NCBI GenBank assembly: GCA_014802425.1
Contig: JAAVCH010000023.1
Location: forward strand, 1-35,485
DNA length: 35,485 nt
From: Bacteroides sp.
GTDB taxonomy: Bacteria; Bacteroidota; Bacteroidia; Bacteroidales; Muribaculaceae
Reading direction: 5' to 3'
In this document: piece by piece, positions 25,745 to 34,700 of the stretch
Layout of the letters: each line of letters begins with the position of its first letter
Numbering within the stretch: position 1 is the first letter of the stretch
Made by a program: the position numbers and the translations under genes
The notes under the pieces: generated by a model
The model's input: only the letters and a program-made list of their open reading frames with translations
Databases searched by the model: none
What the model was told of the DNA's origin: nothing

Positions 25745-27421
25745 ATGAAATTCTCTAAGTATGTAATGTGCGCGGGCATCGCCGCCCTTATGGCGAGCTG
25801 CGCGTCCGACGAACCCGTCAGCAATCCCTACGCCATGCCCGCCGGCGCAGGAGACGCTGATTCCTATGCCGTATTCTCCCTCGCCCTTCCCGAGGACGGC
25901 GCAACACGTGCCGAAGGCGATGTAGAGTTCGCCGCCGGTGAAAGCACGGAGTATCAGATCCAGAACGGTAAGCTCCTCGTCTTCAAGAAGGACAACCCCT
26001 CTATGGCTGACGCCGACGCCACTTTCGTAGCCGAGGTGGACCTCACAGGCGCCATCTACAGCGAATCCGACAAGGCCGACCTCAGCCGCGAGGCCCAGAA
26101 CGTGGAGGTTAAGTTCAAGAAGAACACCTTCGAAGAGGGCAAGTCATACTATGTGGCTGTCGTGCTCAACACAAGCTCCAACTACAGCACTCCCACTGTA
26201 GGCATGCGTCTCCGCGCATGGAACACTTCACAGACCGAAGATCCGTTCTGGTATGAATCCAACGGCAACCACTATCTGACGTTCACCAGCGCGTCGAAGT
26301 ACGTCAAGGATTCCGCCGGCACTACCGTCCTCACAGCCATCGACCCCTCCAACCTCGCTTCCACTCCCGACGCAGTCACCACCCCCATGGCCGACCTCTA
26401 CGTGCAGCGTGTGATGGCCAAGGTAAGCTTCAACGTCAAGTCGAAATACACTGTCGGCGACGACGAGGCCGTTGTCGACGGCTGGTCGCTTGACCTGACT
26501 TCCGTGGACGCCAACCGCATCCAGATCACCGACGGCATCGCCACAGTGCTCGCCAAGCCCTTCGGCCACACCGAAGGCGGCTCCTTCGACCGCTGCTACT
26601 GGGCCAAGTCCATCAACTACGGCACATTCACCGCTTCCAACTGGCAGAGCAAGCTCAACCATGAGATCGTGTTCGAGAACCCCGCCACAGTGAAGTACCA
26701 CTATGTGAACGAGAACACCAACCCCTACAACATGATGAAGGAGGCCTACAATACCCGCGCCGTCATCCGCGCCAAGTATACGGCCGCCGGCATCGCCGCA
26801 GGCAAGTCCTTCATCGTACTGGAAGGCTCAGGCATCCGCTGGACAATCGATGACTTCGAAGAGGCTGTCTACAGCAAGATCGTGAACCTCGACACCGACA
26901 CATTCGTGCCTGCCGAGGACGCTCAGTCCGCCATCCAGTTCAAGGCTCCCGGCAGCAAGGGTGGCCTCTACAGCTTCAACCAGTGCTTCGAGAACATCGT
27001 AGGCGCTGACGGCAAGACCCTCACCGAGACTCTCGGCGCCGAGAAGACCGCCGCCATCGTCGACGCCATAGCCACTCAGATCGGTATCGAAGGCGGCGCA
27101 GCCGCTCCGGCCATCAACTACTACAAGGACGGCGTATGCTACTACACCGTATGGGTGCGTCACTTCAACGACTCCAACTCCGGCATCAAGTGGCTCACCG
27201 GCGACTATGTGGCCGCTCATGAAGGCCGCTACGGCATAGTCCGCAACAACTGGTACGACATGACAGTCAACTCCATCTCCGGCCTCGGCGAGCCCTCCAT
27301 CAAGGAGCTCGACCCCGATCCGGACGAGAACATCGACAAGGAAGACGACGGAAGCACATTCATCCAGGTCAACCTCAAGATGCTCAACTGGGCAAAGCGC
27401 AACCAGAGCGTAGACCTCTAA
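25745..27421 (+). CDS. Major fimbrillin, Mfa1-like lipoprotein, fimbrial locus 2
   Basis: This 558-residue lipoprotein (lipobox LMASC, Cys19) is the probable shaft subunit of the second fimbria. Its first mature strand AVFSLALPEDGATR ends in Arg55, the maturation-type site. A fimbrillin core strand is seen in LYVQRVMAKVSFNVK near residue 220, and the C-terminus is STFIQVNLKMLNWAKRNQSVDL in two pieces (FIQVNLKMLNW and RNQSVDL), fitting a donor strand. In contrast to the locus 1 fimbrillin, codon use is strongly C-rich, like the surrounding genes, and overall sequence similarity between the two is low. A 9-bp perfect hairpin follows the stop codon, as in locus 1. Confidence 0.83.
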   Translation: MKFSKYVMCAGIAALMASCASDEPVSNPYAMPAGAGDADSYAVFSLALPEDGATRAEGDVEFAAGESTEYQIQNGKLLVFKKDNPSMADADATFVAEVDLTGAIYSESDKADLSREAQNVEVKFKKNTFEEGKSYYVAVVLNTSSNYSTPTVGMRLRAWNTSQTEDPFWYESNGNHYLTFTSASKYVKDSAGTTVLTAIDPSNLASTPDAVTTPMADLYVQRVMAKVSFNVKSKYTVGDDEAVVDGWSLDLTSVDANRIQITDGIATVLAKPFGHTEGGSFDRCYWAKSINYGTFTASNWQSKLNHEIVFENPATVKYHYVNENTNPYNMMKEAYNTRAVIRAKYTAAGIAAGKSFIVLEGSGIRWTIDDFEEAVYSKIVNLDTDTFVPAEDAQSAIQFKAPGSKGGLYSFNQCFENIVGADGKTLTETLGAEKTAAIVDAIATQIGIEGGAAAPAINYYKDGVCYYTVWVRHFNDSNSGIKWLTGDYVAAHEGRYGIVRNNWYDMTVNSISGLGEPSIKELDPDPDENIDKEDDGSTFIQVNLKMLNWAKRNQSVDL

Positions 27422-27442
27422 ACCCCTACTCCACTTCATAGG

Positions 27443-27468
27443 GCTGGAGGCCCTGACCGGCCTCCAGT
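27443..27468 (+). terminator. Hairpin after the locus 2 fimbrillin gene
   Basis: CTGGAGGCC (27444-27452) pairs exactly with 27459-27467 around a six-base loop, with a G-T pair outside. No T run follows. It sits in the same position as the 15-bp hairpin of locus 1, which suggests a shared role in limiting or processing the transcript after the fimbrillin. Confidence 0.55.
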
Positions 27469-27533
27469 TCACCAAGGGCCGGGTAGAAACCCCGCCGCAA
27501 CCATAACAACGATTAAAATCTAAACCTACATCC

Positions 27534-28670
27534 ATGATACTTAAAGACGGAATTCGCCTTGCGGCCCTCGCCGCGCTGGCCACGGCAATGGGATCGTGCT
27601 CGCTCATGCACGACGACCTCGCCCCCTGCGCCACGCAGCCTAAGACCCGCACCGCGGTAAGCTTCGTTTACGACTACAACGCCGACAGCCGCGACTCATT
27701 CGCCGACGAGGTCGGCGGCGTGACCCTCTACGTCTTTGACTCCGAGGGCAAACTCATCCGCTCCGAGGAGCAGACACTCCTTTCAGGAGCCGACGGCACA
27801 CGACTTCCGGCCGCACCCGTGACCCTCGACCTCGCTCCCGGCGACTACGACTTCTACGCCGTGGCCCACGCCAGCTCCGGCTACACAGCCTCCATCGAAG
27901 GCACAGGCGCCAAATTCCGTCGGGCCGACGGCTTCGGAACCGGGTCCGCTGCGGCCGACTATATCATCCGCCTCGACCAGACGGCGGGCAACGTGGCCCA
28001 TGCCGGAAGCACCCTCGAAGACCTCTGGATGACCCTCAGCCCGGCCCACCTTACCGTGACCGAGGCTCCCATCCCCGCCGAGGGAGCGGCTCAGCCCGAC
28101 GATGTGGTGCTCGGTGTGACGGTGCCCCTGATGCGTGTCACCAACCACCTCGACCTTACCCTCGTGCGCGAGATGGCGGCGCCCTCCGCTCCCCGCGCCG
28201 CTTCCGCGACCCGCGCCGGCCTCGACGATCCCGTCGACACCCGCGACTACGAAGTATGGATCGAGACAGGCTCAGGCCGAGACGCCCTCGGCCTGACCGG
28301 CGACGCCCACACATCGGCCACCCCCCTCAGGTACACACCCTACTCCGTGGATCCCCTCACGGCGCAGACCGACCGCATGAAGGCCCTCTTCTCGACCTCG
28401 CGCATCATCTATAGCGCCGACGACACACGCGCCGACGTGCTCTGCGTCAAGAGCGCCATCACCGGCACGGTCAACCGCATCAACCTCGGAAGAACCCTCT
28501 CTGCGGCCATTCCTCCGTCCTCCGACTGGACTCCCCAGGAATTCCTCGACCGCACGAAGGACTTCCAGGTGACAGTGGCCTTCAACGAAACCGACGACGG
28601 CTTCCGCTACATCGAGATCAACATCCCCGTTCTCAACTGGACAAAACGTATCCAGAACCTTGACCTCTGA
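27534..28670 (+). CDS. Fimbrial anchor, FimB/Mfa2-family lipoprotein, locus 2
   Basis: The 378-residue lipoprotein has Cys22 in CSLMHDDLAPC, the family signature, followed by VSFVYDYNADSRDSFADEVG and VTLYVFDSEGKLI, which are typical Mfa2 strands. It should cap and anchor the fimbria in the outer membrane. No Thr-Arg maturation motif is seen directly after the first strand. The C-terminus reads IEINIPVLNWTKRIQNLDL and is close to that of the locus 2 fimbrillin (LNWAKRNQSVDL). A variable Ala/Arg-rich stretch near residues 215-230 (SAPRAASATRAG) may be a flexible loop. The next gene starts 13 bases downstream. Confidence 0.9.
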   Translation: MILKDGIRLAALAALATAMGSCSLMHDDLAPCATQPKTRTAVSFVYDYNADSRDSFADEVGGVTLYVFDSEGKLIRSEEQTLLSGADGTRLPAAPVTLDLAPGDYDFYAVAHASSGYTASIEGTGAKFRRADGFGTGSAAADYIIRLDQTAGNVAHAGSTLEDLWMTLSPAHLTVTEAPIPAEGAAQPDDVVLGVTVPLMRVTNHLDLTLVREMAAPSAPRAASATRAGLDDPVDTRDYEVWIETGSGRDALGLTGDAHTSATPLRYTPYSVDPLTAQTDRMKALFSTSRIIYSADDTRADVLCVKSAITGTVNRINLGRTLSAAIPPSSDWTPQEFLDRTKDFQVTVAFNETDDGFRYIEINIPVLNWTKRIQNLDL

Positions 28671-28683
28671 AAACCATACCATC

Positions 28684-31662
28684 ATGAAACTCCATAAAAC
28701 CACCAGCATCCTGCGCGGACTCGCGCTTGCCGCACTCCCGGCCATGATGGCCGGATGCAGCACCGACGAGATTCCCGGAGTCAAGGAGAGACCGGGGGCC
28801 GGAACGCTCACCATACGCCTCTCCGACGGCGATCCGACAAGGGCCGGGGAAGACCCTGTGGCCATGGCCACCTCACAGGAACGCAACATCTCGCTCCTGC
28901 GCTACTTCCTCTTCCCGACCGACGGCAAGAACAAGCCCCTTACACATGCCCTCATGACCCCTGACCCCGACGAGCTTTCCTCGGGTGCGAAGGAATATAT
29001 CGTCACCGGCATTCCCAGCGGCAAATACCGCTTCTATATCCTGGCCAACATCGACGACGCCGAAGGTATCGCCACCGAAGACGACCTCAAGAAGATAATG
29101 CACGACCATTCGGAAAAATTCCCCGATCCGGGCCATCTCCCGATGGTGTATCAGAGCAACGGCGAGCTCACCTTCGACGACCAGGGCAACGTCGAGGAGG
29201 CTGCGCTCAAATACGCCTGCGTCAAGGTGAAATACAACCTTGTGTTCGACCCCGACGTGGCCAAGCCCTACGGACGCATGGGATTCAAGGTGGACGAGGT
29301 CTCGGCCGAGAGACTCACCAGGAAGACCCCCGTCATCGAAGGCTCGCGCTTCGCCGACTGGACCACGACATTCAACACCGCTCTCCCTGCGGGTGAATAT
29401 TACACGGACTTCGACCGTGACGACGCAGCCACATCCGGCGACGTGATCACCCCCTCCGGAGCCTCCGGAATCTCCGACTACACCAAGCGCAACGTCTACA
29501 CCTGTACCCTCTATCTCCCCGAACGCTACGGCGAGAAGAAAGGGGATTTCTCCCGCATCCACTTCAAGGGACGCATGGTGGACGCCACCGGCAACGGCAC
29601 CAATGAAGTGGAGTACTACCTCAACCTCGGCGAAGACACCGCCGGCCACGTGCTGACCGAAGAATCGGCCGAGGAACACCCCTCGTTCGGACGTGGCAGA
29701 TACTACGAGATAACCGCCGACCTCAAGAAGCCCCAGGGCACGCAGGTCGACGCCACCCTCAAGGTGAAGGACTGGACAGTGTTCAGCATGAGCGGCGACC
29801 TCACGCACCCCGAGCTCCATGTCGACAAGACCCGGGTCGAAGTCACCTTCACCGCTCCCGGCGAACTGCACTATGACTCCAACCTCGCCGTGACGGGCGG
29901 ATGCACGGCCACCGACGCCGATAAGCGCCCCCTATTCCTCGTCAGCTGCGAGAACGGAGTGGCCACCGTGCGTCTCAATCCCGCCATATCATATGACTCG
30001 TTCGGCGAAGGCGAGGGCCAGCTCCCCCTGAGCAGCGACGACTATTCCGTCTACCTTCAGGCCGGAAACCTCCGCAAATACATCGACGTAAGCTACGATG
30101 TAAGTCCTTACTTCAACGTCGACCCGCTGACCACCAACATCGAATGGATCGAATCGCAGACCACCGACTATTATGTACGTGAGTTCAGATACGAGACAAA
30201 CCTCAGCGGCATCACTCCGATGGGCTTCGCGTTCGGAAAGCGCTACAACGCCGACGACGACGGAAATCCCGTGGAGAGCGCCGATGGCGTGGTGTATGTG
30301 GAGAATATCCCCGACGCCGAAGACCCGACACAGGGTGTAATCAAGGTGACTGCCCGCAAGAACCCCGGCCAGACCATGACATTCAACTTCATGGTGGCTC
30401 CCGGACGCACCGACTTCGTGCATCTCCGCCAGACAATCGAAGTGAGCGTCAAGCCCCCCTACACCCACTACCGCATCTACTTCCGTCCGATCAACGACGA
30501 CCAGGAAGGTGAACTCAAGGACTACAGCAGCGTGTCGGCCACGGCCTTCCCCGGCACCTGGAGCAAGTGCCACTACTACATCTACACCCAGATGGGCCAG
30601 ACAGTGAACGGCTCGATTCCCAGGGACTGGGCATGGCTGTTCACCGGAGTGTGGGATTCGACCAACAACGTATGGCCTGAACAGGGCCAGAAGCAGTCGG
30701 ACGGATGGTTCCTCTATGAGCTTGAATCCGACCGTGCCGGCGTCAACCAGGCCGATGCCAACGACCCCTCGAAGAAATACCCGACTCCTGGCGAGACCCT
30801 GATCATCTTCACGGCCGGTACGGACCGTCACCGCATGGCGTTCGACGACGAGCCGGGCATTCAGCTCTTCGACTACGAGGACAAGGAAGGCTACTATATC
30901 TTCGACCCGCTGTCGTCACCCTATTACAAGGTATATGATACGAAGCCCGTGATAGAGAGCGTGCGTTACCGTGTCTACTCGCAGCAGCGTCCTACCAAGA
31001 TCGAGATGAAGTACGGCGGCGCCGACAACGCCAAGCACAGCATCTGGAAAAACGTAAGCGACAACATGGTGAAGAGCGGCACGGCCACCGACGGCTCCGG
31101 CACATGGTACATGCTCGAATTCTATGCCCAGGCTCCGCGCGGCAACTATGCGAAGGCCCTGCAGATCCATTACTCCGGCAGCACGACTCCGGCCACGCTC
31201 TATAACGGCCAGAACTACTATTCGGCCTCCACGCGCGGCTACGCCAACGGTATCCTCACATCCTCCGGCGGCGAATGGCGCTGGACTTCCGGGGTGAAGG
31301 AAATGACCGGCATCGAGTACACCACCCGCTACATCTACCTCAAGGACAACGGCTCGACGAAGTGGAACAATCCCTTCCTCTATGCCTTCAAGGAGAAAGA
31401 CGTCACTTCCAGCTCCAACGAAAACGCCCAGTTCCCCGGCGCCCGCATGACCTCGATGGGCAACGGATGGTGGCGCATGGAAATCGACCGCTCCTTCAAG
31501 TACGTGATATTCAACCGGGGCAATGCCAACGGCATGGATCCGAAAGTAGGGCAGAGCAGCGATATCCTGCTCAGCACTCCGGCCGGTGCCACCGATGCGG
31601 CTCCCGCCTACTACGAGCGCACGTCGGCAGGCACATTCCAGCCCACTGCCGACCGTCCCTAA
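28684..31662 (+). CDS. Large fimbrial tip-type lipoprotein with CBM26-like modules, locus 2
   Basis: The 992-residue lipoprotein (MMAGCSTDE, Cys25) is the paralog of the gene at 15652. The fimbrillin-like N-terminus has TLTIRLSDGDPTR (Arg53) and LLRYFLFPTDGKNK. C-terminal modules begin near residue 589 (THYRIYFRPIND), with DGWFLYELES and TLIIFTAGTDRH near 675-710 and IQLFDYEDKEGYY matching VPLFDYPSKEGWI of the paralog. The last module, about 880-975, is the clearest: RYIYLKDNGSTKWNNPFLYA, then FPGARMTSMGNGWWRMEI and KYVIFNRGNANG. This reproduces the order of CBM26-type starch-binding domains (aromatic strand, W, PG-M turn, GWW, IFN-G). I start at the third-from-last in-frame choice, 28684, because MKLHKTT begins a normal lipoprotein signal. 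Confidence 0.72.
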   Translation: MKLHKTTSILRGLALAALPAMMAGCSTDEIPGVKERPGAGTLTIRLSDGDPTRAGEDPVAMATSQERNISLLRYFLFPTDGKNKPLTHALMTPDPDELSSGAKEYIVTGIPSGKYRFYILANIDDAEGIATEDDLKKIMHDHSEKFPDPGHLPMVYQSNGELTFDDQGNVEEAALKYACVKVKYNLVFDPDVAKPYGRMGFKVDEVSAERLTRKTPVIEGSRFADWTTTFNTALPAGEYYTDFDRDDAATSGDVITPSGASGISDYTKRNVYTCTLYLPERYGEKKGDFSRIHFKGRMVDATGNGTNEVEYYLNLGEDTAGHVLTEESAEEHPSFGRGRYYEITADLKKPQGTQVDATLKVKDWTVFSMSGDLTHPELHVDKTRVEVTFTAPGELHYDSNLAVTGGCTATDADKRPLFLVSCENGVATVRLNPAISYDSFGEGEGQLPLSSDDYSVYLQAGNLRKYIDVSYDVSPYFNVDPLTTNIEWIESQTTDYYVREFRYETNLSGITPMGFAFGKRYNADDDGNPVESADGVVYVENIPDAEDPTQGVIKVTARKNPGQTMTFNFMVAPGRTDFVHLRQTIEVSVKPPYTHYRIYFRPINDDQEGELKDYSSVSATAFPGTWSKCHYYIYTQMGQTVNGSIPRDWAWLFTGVWDSTNNVWPEQGQKQSDGWFLYELESDRAGVNQADANDPSKKYPTPGETLIIFTAGTDRHRMAFDDEPGIQLFDYEDKEGYYIFDPLSSPYYKVYDTKPVIESVRYRVYSQQRPTKIEMKYGGADNAKHSIWKNVSDNMVKSGTATDGSGTWYMLEFYAQAPRGNYAKALQIHYSGSTTPATLYNGQNYYSASTRGYANGILTSSGGEWRWTSGVKEMTGIEYTTRYIYLKDNGSTKWNNPFLYAFKEKDVTSSSNENAQFPGARMTSMGNGWWRMEIDRSFKYVIFNRGNANGMDPKVGQSSDILLSTPAGATDAAPAYYERTSAGTFQPTADRP

Positions 31663-31701
31663 GCCGAAACAAGACCTTTGAACCTACCTGAAAAAATCGA
31701 T

Positions 31702-34700
31702 ATGAAACGAAATAAATCACTGATGTGGCTTATGCCGGCGGCGCTGCTCGCCGCCGGCGGATGCGCCGACGACACGTTCGACTCCATCTCCGGATTCGAC
31801 CGTGACCACGACATCCGGCTCAATCTCCGCCTCCCGGCATTCGCCGCGCCGGCCACGCGAAGCGTCAACGCCGACGCCATCGAGGACGTGAGACTCTATT
31901 TCTACGGCGCCGACGGACTCATCGGCGACCCCGAGACACTCACCGCCGACGACCTTACCCCTCCCGCCGGCACGGTGAAGGAATACACCGCCACCGTGCT
32001 CGTGCCCGCCGGCACCACCCTCATCAAGCTCGCCGGCAACTACACGGCCCTCGGCTTAGGGGAGCAGATGCTCCTCTCGGGCGATCCCAACACCAAGGAC
32101 GTCGTGGCGTTCTGGGGCGAGCAGTCGCTTGCCGGACTGGACAGCTATGTCCTCGACATCGACATGACCCGCTCTCTGGCTAAGACCTCATTCAGTGTGG
32201 ACCCCGCCGTGGATGACTTCACCCTCCTTGAGACATACTTCTACGGCAATCCCTCGCAGGGATACGCCAACTACGTCACCCCCAACACCCTCAACATCCC
32301 CTCGACGGCGGTCTATGCCTCGGCGGGCGTGAAGACGGACACCCCCTGCTACCACTACGAGGCCCAGCCCGGCAACTGCTTCTGGGTCATCAAGGGATCC
32401 TATCAGGGCGTGGAGGGATGGTACAAACTCGGCTATATCCTAAAGGACGCTCCCTCCGGCGACCCCGCTGAGAGTCAGGAAGGCACCGAAATCGGCATCA
32501 CGCGCAATCACCATTACGAATTCGTGATCGAGGGAGTCAACCACACAGGTTTCGACACCCGTGAGGAGGCCGCCGCGGCACCGTTCGGCAATTCGCTCCG
32601 GGCCCGTCTCAACGACCACGAGGAGAATATCTACGACCTCGTGCAGTGCGGCGACTATTATCTCGGCGTGCAGGACAAGGTGGAGGTGGCCGCCTCGGCT
32701 TCGGAAGCCGTGTTCGAGGTGGTGACCAATTATCCCGATGGCCTTCTGGCGAAGCATATCTCCGTGGTCGAGGACGAGGGAGGTCATTCCCTCGTATCGG
32801 ACACCAACCCCATAACCGTGGAGGAAATCGGAACGCAGGGTGGCAGCCAGACTTCGGGACGCCGCTATAAGGTGACGGTGCCCGTGGCCGAAAACCTGGC
32901 GTCAAACGAGGACAACCATATCATCATGCTCGTACACGTAGGCGACCTGACACGCAATGTCGACATCGTGCAGCTCGGAGCTGAATTCTTCAGCGGCGAC
33001 GACCGTGTGAGCGTGGGCCTCAAGGGCATGAACGACGCCACCGTCTTCAATGCCTACAATTTCCTTGAAAACACCGACATGCCCGACGTGATGCGCACCG
33101 GCAGCGTGATCGACTACTTCGGCTGGCTCAGCGACACCGGCGAATACGCCCTCAAGGGTGAGAGCGCCGAGGAGATGGGCGTGGAGCGTGGCGAAGGCCT
33201 CCACTTCCCCGTCTACATGCAGCCCGGAGCCTCCGACTGGGAGTACATCATCCCCAACGCCAAGACAGTCCTCTCTCCCGATGCCTATAAATGCACCGTG
33301 AAGACCGGCGGCGAATACTTCGAAGTAGTGCCCAGCGCCGACATGACCTACTATACCGTGCGCCTCAAGGAGGCCGGCAAGGTCAACTACAGACTTTGGA
33401 CAGGCTCGGTGGTATATGAGGGCAACGGACGCACCGTGGAGCTGGACGTCTACCACACCGGTATCGTGCATTACCTCGACGGCGCCACCTGCCAGATGCC
33501 CGACCAGAACGGCGTCGTGGCCAAGGGCTGGTACTATTACGAGCAGGTCGACGTCACCGGCCGCGACGGCGAGACCTACCATATCCTCGACCGCAACATA
33601 GGAGCCTCCTCCAACAAGGCGTTCCTTTACAACGGCTCATTCGACAACAGCGACGAACGTGCCCGCGGAGCCTACTTCTACGTGCCCGGCCGCAACGGCA
33701 TGGAAGGCCTTGAAGGCGTGCTCCCCGTGGGCTACCGCGAGATTCCGACCCGCTACCACCTCGACTACATGAACATCGACCCGAACCCGGTGGTGCCGCA
33801 GTGGACCACATCCGGAGCCTCGGCCGTGCGCACCATCTATCTCCCCGTGGCGGGCGCCATGGAAGGTGACGCCTTAATCGACGACGCCCACGCCTACTGC
33901 TGGTCGAGCTCTATGATCATGGGCTCGCAGGGCTTCTTCGAGGGTGACGCTGAGTACGGCTACTGGTACCGCGCGCTCGACATCTACGGCAAGGCCAAGT
34001 CGGTGACACCGGTGCGAATCGCCAGCCGCGCCACAGGAGCGCGCCACGGCATACCCGTACGCGCCATGTGCGGTCCGGCGTCAGTGCTCGGCTACGACCT
34101 CCCGAAAGTGGTGGAGGGACGCTGCCGAATAATCCTTGACAACGAGGCCGGCTGGGAAGGCGCCAAGGCCATGTTCAACGGCGACTCCAACTACACCCGC
34201 GACCTTGTAAAGGGTGACGGCGAGGGCTCCTGGTTCTACGTCGACCTCAAGGGAGAGGTGAGCAAGGTTAAGTTCTATTACGGCACTGCATCCACCGACG
34301 AGATGAGCGTGACATACGCCGGCACCGAGGTATCGGAACGCATAGCCACATTCAGCAATGCGGGCGTGACACCTCCGGCACCCGACACGCGTGACGCCGT
34401 CACCGTCATCATGAAGAACGGCGCCAACTGGTCGGAAACCGATCCGGCCAACATCCACCTCTTCAACGCGAGCACGAAGGTGGTCTACAGCGGTGCATGG
34501 CCCGGCCTGAGCATGCGCAAGGTGACCTACAACGGCGAGAACTGCTACCGGATCGACCTCAAGCTCTCCGAACTTGCCAACAATCCCTCGAAGTTCGCCG
34601 ACATGAATTTCACGCTCAATAAGGGCGGTGACGCATGGAAGAGCGAGGACATGACCGCATTCAGCCAGAACACCGAGGCCCTGTGCTTCGTATTCAACAA

